The notes below the pieces were generated by a model that saw only the letters and a list, made by a program, of their open reading frames with translations, ran no database searches and was not told where the DNA came from. A program made the position numbers and the translations under genes. A stretch of 64,000 bases of DNA from Anthostomella pinea (taxonomy: Eukaryota; Ascomycota; Sordariomycetes; Xylariales; Xylariaceae). The stretch spans positions 248,001 to 312,000 of the forward strand of contig CAUWAG010000011.1 of the NCBI GenBank assembly GCA_963556695.1, in the 5' to 3' direction. Positions 23,778 to 36,500 of this stretch are shown here, in pieces. Every line of letters starts with the position of its first letter. Position 1 is the stretch's first letter.

Positions 23778-26184
23778 ATGGCCACGCCTCGAGAGCAAGC
23801 AAGCGCACCTGCAATAAAAGTAGCAATGGGATTTACGGAGTCCCATTGGCGGGCATTGATCGCACTCCTTGATGCTGTTGTACCATCCATTGTCGAAGGC
23901 GAGGCATCAACCATAGGCCAGGGCCACATAGCTGTTCCTTCCCATCAGCTACGAGAGCTTCACCGGATGGCTCTATGTGGCGCCCGAGAACGTTTCAGTA
24001 TTGACGAGTTCCGTCATTACATGGCCTCGCGGCCATCCGATGACCCCAACTTCGTGGCTAATGTCAAACGAGCCATAGGACGACTCCCTCCTGGATCGAT
24101 CTACCAGCTACGCCTCATGCTCAGTTTCATGCTGACGCGCCTCGGGAGCATCATCAGCACCGGATACTGGGCGACCTTCTCGGAGCAACCGCTTGCTATA
24201 CGGGCCTCAATCCTGAGATCTTGGCAGCAGTCATGGTTTCCTCTATGGCCTGCTCTCGCAAGGATATTCATCACGGTCGGCAAGGTCTGCTGGAGCCAGA
24301 CGAACCAGCTCTACCTCGAACTCAATGGCTACAAGGCTTATAGTGATGACACGGTGCCGGGACCCTCTGTGGATTTCAACTTCATCCAGTTTCAAGAGTC
24401 CATCGAGCCCGCCGTCCTCGAGACGGACATCGTGATCGTCGGCTCGGGGTGTGGCGGGGCCGTTTGCGCAAAGGTTCTCGCCGAAGCAGGCCTTCGTGTG
24501 TTGGTCGTTGAGCAGGGCTACTACTTCCCACCTAAAGATCTTCCAATGGCATTGGACCGTGTCGACAACGTTTTCGAGGGTGGTGGCGGACTAGCGTCTA
24601 CCGACGGCTCTACGCTGGTCACGGCAGGAAGATCGTGGGGCGGAGGAGGCACGGTGAACTGGAGCGCCTGTCTTCAGACCCCTTCGTACATTCGCAAGCA
24701 ATGGGCGAAGGGCGGTCTGACCTTTTTCGAGGACGCCGAATACCAAGATAGTCTCGACCGTGTGTGCAACGGCATGGGCGTAAGCGAGGCCGCCGTGCAA
24801 GGCAACCACGGCAACATGATCTTGCTTGACGGGTCGCGCAAGCTCGGGTGGCGGGCGGCAACCATTCCTCAGAACGCTGGCGGTTCTATCCACGAATGTG
24901 GAAGCAGCTGCGGCCTCGGTTGTCGCACTGGCAAGAAGCAAAGCCCAGCTGCGTACTGGTTGCCGGCCGCTGCCCGCGCTGGTGCGCGTTTCGTGGAAGG
25001 CTTCGAGGCATCTCAGGTTCTGTTCGAGGCTAGCAACTCATCGAAAGCTACCGGAGTGATAGGACAATGGACCTCGCGTGACGAGGACGGCAAGACCGAC
25101 ACGTCGATGGCCAGGACCCGTCAGACCGTGGAGATCAGAGCGAAAACAGTCATAATGGCTGGCGGCGCTCTCAACACACCACTTATTCTGCTGGGGAGCG
25201 GCGTAACGGTATGTTGTTTTCTAGTTGCCTTGTCACTCTTATCACCTCCATCATTCCGTCGACCTCCCTGATAGTCCGGACCTCTCAACAGTTGTTAACA
25301 ATGCCCCAGAACCCAAACATAGGCAAAAATCTGTACCTACACCCCGTGGTCAATGTCGTCGCTACATGGGAACCAGAGGTGAAACCTTGGGAGGGTAAGT
25401 GCACTCGAAACCGAGCTTCCCGTGCTGACACAGAGTCCTAGGCGAGATCTTGTCAAGTGTTGTGACAGAGTTTGAAGACTTAGATGGAGCCGGCCATGGC
25501 GTGAAGATTGAGTCGTTGGCGATGCAGGTAGGCTTGCATTAATTCTTTGACTCACATGTCAACGACCCTTTGACTTACCATCTTTAGCCATACGCTGCGA
25601 TGTTACTGTGTCCGTGGAAGAGTGGGGTGGATTTCAAGGCGGCAGCACTACAATATCGCCACATGACCTGCCACATATCATTGCCTCGCGACCGTGATGC
25701 AGGTAGTGTATCTCCTGAACCCGTCGACCACAGCCCAGTCATCCAATACACCCCGTCCAAGTTCGATCGCGGACATATAGCAACAGGACTGGTTGGCATT
25801 GCGAAGCTGTGCTATGTACTTGGTGCTACTCGATTGACTCCCGCTGTTTCTGACGTGCCTTCTTTTGAGTGCATCAGACCTGTGGACGATCGTGACCTGA
25901 ACGACCAAGATTTTGTCGAGTGGGTTCGTCTGCTTGAACGAACCAGCTTGGACCCAGCAAGAACGACGTTCTTTTCGGCACATCAGATGGGTACCTCCAG
26001 AATGGGCACGAGAGCAGAGACTAGTGTCGTGGACGAGAACGGCAAAGTTTGGGAGTATGACAACCTTTACGTTGCAGACGCCAGTGTTTTTCCAACAGCG
26101 AGCGGCGTGAACCCTATGGTCACTGTCATGGCTATTGCTGATCGCGTTGCGAGGGGCATAGCAGCAAACTACGAATTGATGTAA
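23778..26184 (+). CDS. GMC oxidoreductase, long-chain (fatty) alcohol oxidase type
   Basis: Exons 23778-25208, 25292-25394, 25442-25527 and 25588-26184 encode 738 aa. The Met at 23778 has a fungal start context (CACCAACATGGCC); an in-frame ATG at 23727 would add 17 residues. The N-terminal region (LIALLDAVVPSI) is typical of fatty alcohol oxidases. The FAD dinucleotide motif (IVIVGSGCGGAVCAKVLAEA) is at about residue 217-236, followed by a GRSWGGGGTVNW segment and a Cys-rich stretch (CGSSCGLGC). The C-terminal active-site pair is His at about 671 (FSAHQMGTSRMG) and Asn at about 714 (SGVNPMVT). The family oxidises alcohols to aldehydes with O2, making H2O2. All junctions keep frame, so the gene looks functional. 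A role on the PKS product is inference. Confidence 0.9.
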
Positions 26185-27099
26185 TCACAATGCGGTGGAA
26201 ATAGTTACGGAATAATTGCCAGTAGGAAGCTTTGCACAACTCCCAATGGACTTAGTCGTGATTGAATGCCATTGTGAAGGGCTAGCCTCGTCCCCATACA
26301 CGCCATATATATTTCCCCTTGTGGATCGCGGTAGTGAAAGGTAGACGTAACCAAACAATGAGTGCGGCCAACCTTCGCCGTCCGGCTTCACGGGTAACAC
26401 GGCAACCGGCTGAGCGGCGAGCTTACCGCCTGATGGAGAGTCAGCGCGAGGCAATGTTGGTGACACAGCACCTGCACATGCGGTGACGAGTGTAACCCTT
26501 TTATCTACGAGACATTGGTACGACAACGGAAGCCAATCTGTCCTATAATGGGCAGAAGGAATAGAACCGGCAGATCCAACACAGAGCGCCAACCTTGCAC
26601 CCGGATGTGCAAAATGTACTCTGAATGGTGTACCTTCCCAATATAGAGCTGCATGGAGTCACGTAGACGGTAGATTGGAGCGTTGTATCTCATGGGCGAA
26701 GGTCTGGAGCACCGAATGTACGTGGAAACGATCCCCAACCTGCCCGGGCAGGTAAAGGGGGGAAAAGCCGTATGTGGGAGTGAGGGCATGTAACGACGAG
26801 GCTGCATCAATGAGGCCAAGCCACCCATCACGCTTCATTGCAACATTGCAAGGATCGCCACACCGCTACTCTCTTAGACAACGACGGTGTGTGTCTTCAA
26901 GCAATGTATACAGTGCAATTCAGGACCAACGAGCATAGAATGGTAGGTTGCCTGTGTGGCTGGCACCATTGAGCCCGTATATTGGTCGCCGAATGCTACG
27001 CCTAACAGCCTTCCTAGAGTTTACGTGACCATCGACCCGAGAATGCGTTCGCCTCTTACGAGGAATTCCTCCTTATAAACCGAATCATGCCTTAACTGT
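26185..27099. other. No gene recognised
   Basis: Downstream of the GMC gene. Short ORFs only. Composition falls sharply to A+T-rich at about 27100. Confidence 0.5.
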
Positions 27100-29629
27100 T
27101 TCTATGCTAACGTGCCTAACGTATACCTAAAGCCGTATAAAAAAGAAAAGTAAGGTTTAACTTAAAGATTAACAGAAAGATTATATGAAAAATGAGGTTA
27201 AAAAGTTAAGTATTTATAATTAAAAATTAAATAAAAGTGGGATTTTTTTCGTAAACTAAAATGTATATTTATAACTCAAAACATTATTATAATTATAATT
27301 ACTTCATATATATTAAGCTTGTTTACTTAGTTATTCTTAAAATAAATAACTTAATAAAGATTAAAAAGTGTTCATAATTAAGTTAAAGAAACGATATTAT
27401 ATAACATTATATTATTTACATACGTATATTCGTAACTTAAAACCTTTATTGTAGACACGGTAAAATGTTTAAAATTAAGGTAAATCGTAAGTTGATACTA
27501 TATTTTTTTTAAAGATTAAAAAACCTTAGCGACTTATATAATATACCTTAATTTCGACGTATATTGCCGATATTAACTAGGTTATATATAATTGCTCGTC
27601 GGCGTTTTTACGACCGCCGTTAACCGGCTGTATAAGTTTTACCAAACAAGCTTTACTTAATGTTAAGAATAAAGCCGTATTAAGACTTAGTTAAAATTGA
27701 AAGAATATAAAGCTATTATAAAAGAACTAGTTAAAATAAGTCGATAAGTTTTCTAAGTTATGAAATATTTCGGTACGATATCGTTACTTTAACCAATTTT
27801 TTTTAAAGGTAAAACTTAAAAAAGCTATTATTAATTTTAAGTTTTATTATCTTTATAATAGATATTTTATGAAACTATAAGCTGAATTTTTTCAAAAATT
27901 TAATATTTAAAACGAAATCTTATTTAAGCCGTTAGTTATTTATAGACGCGTTTTTAGTTACATACTTTTCATATCCCGTTTTTATACCTTACTTTAATGG
28001 ATTAATTAGTAATCGGTTATTAACGAGGTAACGTTTAAGCGATTAATTATAACTATATCGCTTAAGCTTTATTATTATTTAATAAACTAAGTAATTTAAA
28101 ATTATATAACCTTTATTTACGAACTACTCGAAATATAATCATAACGAACATAAGAACTTAAACTATATAAGGGTTTTAATTAACAACGTATTTAAAAACA
28201 ATTTAAAGGTTATTTTAGACTAAATGCGACAAATTTTAACTTGATTAACCGCGATTATTTATAATATATATAATAATTAAAGATTATGTAATGTTATTAT
28301 ATTATTCTTAAAGCTTTTAAATTAGGATAAAAGTTATATTCTCAAATCTTAAAGCGTTTTATCGTAATAAATAAAATCGGCTAAATTATTCACTGAATAA
28401 CGAAGAACTCGACTTATTTGACTAAACAATAAAATTTTATAAAAATTTTATATAAAACTTAATAATAATAACTATATGGTTTCAATAATTAATTATAATT
28501 CACGGTTTTGAATAGTTATTATAAGTAGTCATGGAGTAAATATTATGTAGTTGACTTTAAAAATGTATAAATAAAATATTTTAATTAAAAAAATTTTTTT
28601 TAAAAAGGTATTTTAACTAGTTATAATTTTACTACTTATAAATTTATTACTAATAACCTTATTTTTATGTACTTTAATACTTTTTATTTATTTTATAAAT
28701 GTAATGTTCACATTTTGTTTATATTTTAAGTTAGTCTAACTGTTAAAGATCTTAAATAACGAAATTAAAAATTTAAAAAACGTTATAAAGTTATTAATTA
28801 AGAAACGTTTTAAAAATTAACTGTTGAATAATTTATCGCGTATAAGTGATCGGAATAAACAAGGAATGAAGTATTCTTTATTTTAAGATTTATAAAACAA
28901 AGCTAGAACAGCTTGCGTTTATATATAAGGAGCTGTTTAAAGGCGAATCTTTAAGCCTAACTAGTAACGTAAGTATTACCTTACGGTATATTCTTCAAGT
29001 AAATAAGCGTCCTTACGTTATTTAACGCATGTAAAAAATGTTTTTTTCAATATATATAAATAAATTGAAAGCTTATTGCTTTAAATATACTTTTTTTTAA
29101 TGATTTTAATAATATTAATACTTTATTATATGGTAAGCGCCCGTCATTAGGCTATAAGTCGGTTGGCTAAAGCGATATCTTCAAAATTGCTTATCATATT
29201 GTTTTTACACGCGATTTTTAAAACTGCTTCTTTTAATTTAATTAGTAATTTATTAATACTTTATTGCATTATTTTAACGTAGTGTAAAAGTGCACTTCTT
29301 AACACTTTTTAAATTTTAAATCGACTTTAATAATTACGATTTTTAAACTAAAGAAAGCGCAAAGGCTATTATTTTACGACTTAATTATTAGGATTCCGTA
29401 TAACGGCGTTGTACGAAAAAAGGGATTTAAAACGTATAGCAAGTATTATATTATTATTATTATTTATTCAAGGTTTTTTTTCAATTATTATAATTATAAT
29501 TGTTAATTTAATATAAGTTATTTAAAAACGTGCTAACGACTTGTTATCGAGTTTTTCTTATTATTACTTTCCAATTTTTTTGCCGGCAACGCGTATATTA
29601 TTTACTTATCTTTTACTTTTTTTAAAAAG
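27100..29629. repeat. Second A+T-rich, RIP-like block
   Basis: About 2.5 kb of TA-dense sequence without credible genes, lying between the GMC and PKS genes. Origin as a RIP-mutated repeat is inferred from composition. Whether it shares a source with the 14.3-20.1 kb block could not be judged by eye. Confidence 0.75.
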
Positions 29630-29867
29630 TGTGATGGATTTGCCTTCCATCATGGTGTGTGCGCTCCCACCACGTGACTTGGTGGGGTAGACGCGTTGCG
29701 CCGCTGCACAGCTGGATAGATAGAAGTGGGACGGACTTGGAATCTATCTCTTCACCAGATTTTGGTAGGATGTTAGATCCTTCTTCCTTTTCCTTACCAG
29801 AGTATTTTTGTACAATACGAGTGATCGATGGGCATCTTCATCCTGTGCTTGTATCTGCCCCGTGACA
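29630..29867. mobile_element. Solo LTR-like element, 238 bp
   Basis: Ends TGTGATGG...CCGTGACA with perfect 5-bp duplications AAAAG at 29625-29629 and 29868-29872. No coding capacity. Ordinary composition inside A+T-rich DNA. The CGTGACA end resembles that of the element at 53050-53255, so the two may be distant relatives. Confidence 0.8.
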
Positions 29868-29879
29868 AAAAGGAAGTAA

Positions 29880-30078
29880 TGTGACGGCTATGCTTTACTA
29901 TGTCTTTATAACGTATTACTATCGTTTTTCCGGCCCACATTATTACACAAGATATTTGGTTATCTTAACTAGATAGCTTCTTTTTATTTTTGTTGTTTTA
30001 GCTTTAATATAATAATTAACAAAGTAAAAGTTGCTTAGCTGCAGGCCTCGTCCCAGTTTCTATTCACTCGCCGTAACA
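29880..30078. mobile_element. Possible second LTR-like sequence
   Basis: A 199-bp segment running TGTGACGG...CACTCGCCGTAACA. Its end resembles the CACTCGCCGTGACA end of the 53050-53255 element. No matching target duplication was found (flanks AGTAA and ACTTT), so this is a weak call; it may be an older, mutated copy. Confidence 0.3.
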
Positions 30079-30500
30079 ACTTTTAACCTCTGTAACGACT
30101 CAACCAGCCTATATGCTCTTAAACAAGCTGATATCTAAAGAAACACAAAGAAATGTCAATTCCAACGCAATACTTGCGATATCTACAGCCTCATTGGTTA
30201 TGGAGATGCGTATAAGTGAATGTGATGAGTTTTGGTGGGGAGACTGTCCCACTTGGGGGGCTGTCCCACTTGGGGGGCTGTCCCACTTGTATGCCTCCGC
30301 CGTTACGTCGTCTTTCATAGGTCTTCACAACATATATCTTGCTTTATCCTCGTTAGTTCCTGGGTGAATCTTTTCTTCGCCCGACTCCTCCAGTATCGAC
30401 AGGTCTTCTGGCTCACTTCACTCATGCAGCTTTATCTGACTCTATCTCGTACTACTGCACTGTCCGCCATCTGCTTTTGAGGAAGCAACCGGGAGTTGCC
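30079..30500 (+). promoter_or_regulatory. PKS promoter region
   Basis: This is the 422 bp before the PKS start codon, directly abutting LTR-like sequence. Apart from the 17-bp tandem repeats (listed separately) no motif could be assigned. The transcription start is unknown. Confidence 0.5.
30244..30290 (+). repeat. 17-bp tandem repeats in the PKS promoter
   Basis: The unit CTGTCCCACTTGGGGGG occurs at 30244 and 30261, and a third partial copy (CTGTCCCACTTGT) at 30278. They lie 210-257 bp upstream of the PKS ATG. The CCCA...TGGG core is partly palindromic. Either a cluster of protein-binding sites or a replication-slippage repeat. Confidence 0.9.
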
Positions 30501-33500
30501 ATGCCTCCCCATACTCACCTTGATGTGTCCCCTCCTTCGCCCGAGGGGCATGTTGGCTATCCGCAAGACGATCCTGTATGCATTGTCGGTATGGGTACGT
30601 TGGATCCTCTGGCTTTCCAATTTGGACTGTCACTTGACTAATAAATCTTATCGTAGCATGCCGTCTACCTGGTGGTGTAAGGTCGCCCGCCGACATGTGG
30701 CAGTTTCTCTTAGAGAAGAAATCTGCTCAAGGTATTGTTCCACTGGAGCGCTACAACATCAAGGGGTTCTACTCTGAAGAAGGTGATAAGGCGGGTGTCA
30801 TGAACGTCGAAGGTGGGTATTTCCTGCAGGATGATGTCCGTCAGTTCGACAATGAATTCTTTGGAATCCACATCTATGAAGCTACCCATGGTAAGCAAGC
30901 CTCAACCACTCACTTCATACCCAAGTGTTCAACCTCCTATCGATGCGTACAAATCACTCGAGATGATTCAAAACGTGCTTGTTACTGACACACCATAGTA
31001 TGTCCCACCAATTTTCCAGCCGCATGCTTCGAACTTGATAGTAGCAAAGTGCTGAGACACAACAGATGGATCCTCAGCAACGTAAGCTTCTTGAGGTCGT
31101 TTTCGAATGTCTCGAGAACTCCGGCACGTCTCGCGACCAAATGTCTGGCTCGAACACTGGAGTATACGTCGGGAACTTTACCCAGGATCACTTGCTCATG
31201 CAGGTGCGAGACCCAGACGACCTGCGTCGCTACCACGCAACCGGAGCCGGCTTGACGATGCTAGCAAACCGCATAAGCCATGCCTTCAATCTGCATGGCC
31301 CGAGGTAAGTCTTACCCCCATTGTCTGAGTGAAACATCTGGTCACATCACGAACCCTTGCTCATGGCCGACTTCTAGTCTCACTCTCGACACGGCATGCT
31401 CTTCGTCTATCTATTGTTTGCACCTTGCCGTCGCTGCACTCCAGGCCGCCGAGTGCGACGGCGCCATTGTTGCGGCTTCCAACCTGATCATGATGCCAAC
31501 TCCGCACGTCGCGGCTATGAAGGCCGGCATGCTATCTCCTACGTCGACCTGCCACACTTTCGACGTCTCAGCTGATGGTTACGCAAGAGCCGAAGCTGTT
31601 GATGCTATCTACCTGAAGCGTCTCTCGACGGCCATTCAAGACAACGACACGATCCATGCTATTGTCCGGGGAACAGCGACCAATTCGTTAGTACCGAGTC
31701 ATATCACACCTACAACATGCGGCAAATGAGAAACTGACCTATTTTGTAGCAATGGACATGGCCCTGGAGTGGTATATCCTAGCTCTGAATTCCAAGAAGC
31801 TGTGATGCGCAAGGCCTACCAGAACGCGAACCTTGACTTCTGTGATACAGATTACGTCGAAACCCATGGCACAGGAACCGAGCTGGGGGATATTGTAGAG
31901 CTTACTGCCCTGGCCAGTTGTTTTTTACCAGGCCGCAGCGTCCCTTTGAAGATCGGAGGCGTAAGTGGTTCTGATATTCTTTGGCGTGGTGGATATGTCC
32001 GCTCCTCGCAGCGTACCTACACGCAGACGAAGCATTTGGCGCAGAACTAACACCTCAAACCCAGTCTAAGCCAAGCTTCGGACACAGCGAAGCAGCGAGC
32101 AGTCTCACATCGATAATCAAGGTTGCAATGGCCTTTCAGCACGGCATACTTCCGCCTACCCGCGGTATCGAAACGCTCAACCCGAAGTGTGAGTCCATCA
32201 ACCTCGTCATACGTGAAGCTGAGTGTAAGACTAATGCGACTATTCCAGTGGAGCTGAGTCGCCGCAACATAGAGATTGTGACCAAGCCCCAAACGTGGCC
32301 GCGGGATCTTCAGCGAGCCAGCATCTGCTCTTCGGGTTACGGGGGTGCTAATGCCCATGCGATTCTCGAGTCTTTCAGCAGCTACTGCAAGAAGACGACG
32401 AAGACCAGACTTCCTGTTGCTGAGGCAGGACAATGCTTCGTTCTGCCCGTTTCGGCCGCATCGAGGAAGTCTTTGGAAACCCGCGCGGCCGAGCTCTACC
32501 GAATTGCCCGCTCTTGTGAAGCTCATGATATCGAGAGTCTATGTTACACTTTATCAGAGCGCGTAACGTCCCTCGGGTGTAGAACCTCGTTGGTACTCAC
32601 CAAGAGCCAGAACCAGCCAGCAAATGAGTGGACACTGAACCCGATCGACGCGCTTCACTCTGGTGAGCTTGATGCACTCGACCTCGCGCTTGTTTTCACT
32701 GGCCAAGGAGCGCAGTACCACGGAATGGGGAAGGAACTGCTTGACAAAAGCCCGATATTCCTTGCCACGATTCGTGACCTTGACCAAGTCATTCGAAATC
32801 TTCCACCGCGATACTCGCCTGAGTGGACTTTGGAAGACACGATGCGAGAAAGTTCTGATACGAGCCTGGTCCACGACGTGGCCAGAAGTCAACCTCTTTG
32901 CACAGCAATTCAAGTTGCACTAGTGAACATTGTGCGATCTTGGGGTATTGGCTTCCACTCAACCGTGGGCTACTCTTCGGGTGAGATCGCCGCGGCCTAT
33001 GCGTCTGGTCTCATAAGGTCGGTTTGCCTCTACTGTTTCCTACCAGAGGGTTCCTGATCAAGAAGCTGATTTGCATACGATCTCACAGTGCATCCCAGGC
33101 AATACTGACTGCCTATTTTCGTGGCTATGCTGTAGCACGTGAACCAGCCCATGGAGCAATGCTCGCCTGCGGACTTGCCGCTGAAGAAGCCGAGTTGCTT
33201 ATTCACCAGCTCGGACTTTCGGATCAGGTATGCATTGCATGCATCAATGCAGCTAATAGCGTGACTCTCAGCGGGTTGCGAGAACACATCCACACAATAC
33301 ACTCAGAATTGATCGCCCGCAAGGAGTTCTCCCGGCTCCTCGAGACAGGCGGGCAGGCATACCACTCTCCCTGGATGAAGGCCGCCGGCGCCGAGTATGA
33401 GCAGCTCCTCAGGCCGTACTTCCAGAGTAGGGACCACCAGAGTCCTTCCGCAGCTATCATGTACTCTACTGTTAAATGCAGCAACAACGGCCCGATAACC

Positions 33501-36500
33501 ATTGATCCATCTATGGACATGGCGAGATACTGGAGGGATAACCTCGAAAGTCCAGTCCAGTTCGAATCTGCTCTAAGTCATATGATACAGAAGCAGAGAT
33601 TCCATCTTCTCGAAATCGGGCCTCGTTCGGCATTGAAGGGTCCCATCAGTCAAATTCGTATCGCGGCCCGACAGGATGAGCAGGCAATCCCATATTCGTC
33701 TTCGCTGATCAGAAGTCAAGACGCCCATCTTTGCATGCAACGGCTAGCTGCGAGGCTTTTTGTACATGGCCATGAGCTGGAATGGCAGGCCATCAACTCG
33801 ATACCCGAACAAAGCCGCGTGGTGTTCCGCGATTTACCACCGTATCCCTGGGACTACTCGGCCGGTTTGCGTTGGTTCGAGCCTCGCGCAAGTATTGAGT
33901 TACGCAACCGCACCTATCCACGCCATGAGCTGCTTGGATCGCAACAGCTAGCCGGGAATGGTGTGGAATGGAGCTGGCGTAATGTACTTCGCGGCGACGC
34001 AGTGCCGTGGCTTCGCGACCACAAGATCGAGAGTCAAGTAATCTTTCCGGCAGCAGGGTATCTCGCTGTCGCTATGGAAGCCGCGACCAGACTCCACGCG
34101 ACACAAGCTGGGTCCCTCACCGAGCCCGCCGCATTTGAGTTCGAAAATGTGGCTATCAACTCGGCCATGGTGGTGCCTGACGAGGACGACCTCCAGAAGG
34201 TTTCTGTCGAGTTGCACACTACAATGTCACTGCGGAAGATATCCGCTACGGCCTTCTCAGCTAATATCTACGACTTCACCATTTCCTCCTGGGCCGCTGG
34301 ACAGAGCGTCGTGCACTGTGTGGGAAATGTCAAAGTATCGGATTTTTCCCTGGAGAAAACCGTATCCATACATGATGCCGAGCCCCATAAGAACTGGACC
34401 ATGGAAAAATGGCAGGAAAGATTCACGGAGGAGGGCATTTTCTTTGGCCCTTACTTCCGATCCTTGACCGGCGTGCAAGCCGACAAATATCAAATTCGAT
34501 CTGCTGCTCGATGCACAACCCAAATCCACCCACCCAAAACCAGACATCAGACCACTCGTTATGCGGTACACCCCCTGACGATCGATGCTTGTCTACAAGC
34601 TACTCTAATAAGTGCTTCTCGCGGAAATCCGGACTCATTCCGGGGTTACGTGCCCGTTTTCATCTCACAGTGCCGCATCCAGAGGCCGCAGTCACTGAAT
34701 GCCGACCAAGAAGGAACCATACACGCGCAGTCGCAGGAGACCGGTGTCTCTACCCTGCGAGCCGAGTGTGTCCTCGAAGATCCCCAGGGACTACCAGTCG
34801 TTGAGATGGGAGGTGTCAAGCTGTCGAGGTACATGGGGAGGGTAGCCCAGGAGGACGTGAGCGCCGACCCTCATTTGGACCGACACCCGGTATTGCGGGT
34901 ACAGTGGAAACCAGATATCACCCGACTCGCGTCCGATGCCATACCACGACTGGAGGCTTACATTGAAGACTTCGTCGGAAGGGATGCTAGGCCGACTGGC
35001 GAACAGGTGGTTACTGCCACGATTGGAGCCTTACTGGACCTCGCAGGTCACAGAAACCCTCGAATGCATCTCGTATCGGTCGGTACAGGAAGTGAACATA
35101 CGGCTGGGCCTTGGTTGGATATTTTAGGCCATGGGACTGCTTTTCCACGCCTCCGATCCTGGCAGTCGCTGCGGCCGGTCGACACAGACCGGCTCGCCGC
35201 CGATAACTCGAAACAGGACACGTACGATGTCCTGGTCCACGAGGTAAGTACCTATTAACAATAACATGGAAATGGATATAGAGGCTGACTTTTGTCAACA
35301 GGAAAACGAATCCCAGGGTCTCTGGGGCTGCGCCCCTCACCCACTCATATCTCTCGTCAAAGAGAGTGGCATTATCATCACTCGCAATTCCGATGCCGCC
35401 TTGGCCGAGCTAGAAGGTGCGAACTTTTCGACAACGGTTATAAAGGACCAGGTGATTCTAGCCGTGCGTATGACGGAACGGAAGATTTTGAATGGGCAAA
35501 GCGTGCTGCTTTTAGTGCGTCTAGAGGCCAACCCCTTCTTTGCGGCTTTGGCCTACTAATGTTAATATCACCAGGGCCGCAAGACGTCTCCCACTTTGGA
35601 ACGACTATTCCTGAAGCTAAAGAGTCTCTTAATGAGGTCCGGGGCCGGGAAGGTCGACGCCGTTTACCTGGATCAGCTTTCGACCGCAACACTGTCCGGG
35701 GAAACGGTGTGCATCTCGTTGCTAGAGATTGTGGAGCCATTCGTCGCCACCTTGAGTCAGAATGACCTGGAACTGCTACAGGGTCTGACAAGCACCGTGA
35801 ATGAAATCTTCTGGCTGACAGGAGCAGATATGCTAGGCGCTCCGAATCCCGACCTAACTCTAGTTCGCGGCCTGGCCCGGGCTCTGATGGTTGAGCAGCC
35901 CTCGCTCCGGTTGACCGTCATGGATGTCGGGTCGCTTGAGGCGCTTTCTTCCGACTTATCGAGTTCTTGCGACATGCTAATTCAGGTGTTGCAGAGCCAC
36001 CGTGACGCTGACGATACAGAGTTCATTATTTCCGATGGTCTGCTCTACATCAGCCGCTTCGAGCCTGACATCGCTATCAACTCCCTTTTTCGACGCCGCA
36101 CCTCTCGGAACCACAGGCCACAGGGCAAAACACCGCTCTCGGCGGCACAGCCTGCCACGTTATCCATCGGCACGGCCGGTCTTACAGATACGATCTACTT
36201 TCGGCATCTCAGTGAGCCCTACACGGCACCTCCCGTGGGCTACATCGACGTACAAATCAAAGCGGTCAGTTTGAATGCGAAGGACGTCTACACGATGAGC
36301 GGACATGTCGAGACGAGAACCGGAACGTCTGCAATCGAGTTTGGCGGGTTGGTTACGGCGGTTGGCCCAGGTGTACGCCATCTGCAACCGGGAGACCGAG
36401 TCGTTGTGCTCATGCCAAACGATTTTTCGACGACAGCTCGCGTTCCTTCTTGGACTGCGCATAAGCTGTTACCGGGAGAAGAACTCACGGTAATGGCGAC

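Noticed and set aside
24591..24941. Minus-strand ORFs within the GMC oxidase exon 1
   Set aside because: They are antisense to a well-supported coding exon with FAD-binding and GMC motifs.
29880..30078. Firm call of a solo LTR at this place
   Set aside because: The ends look right but no target duplication flanks it, so it is kept only as a weak feature.
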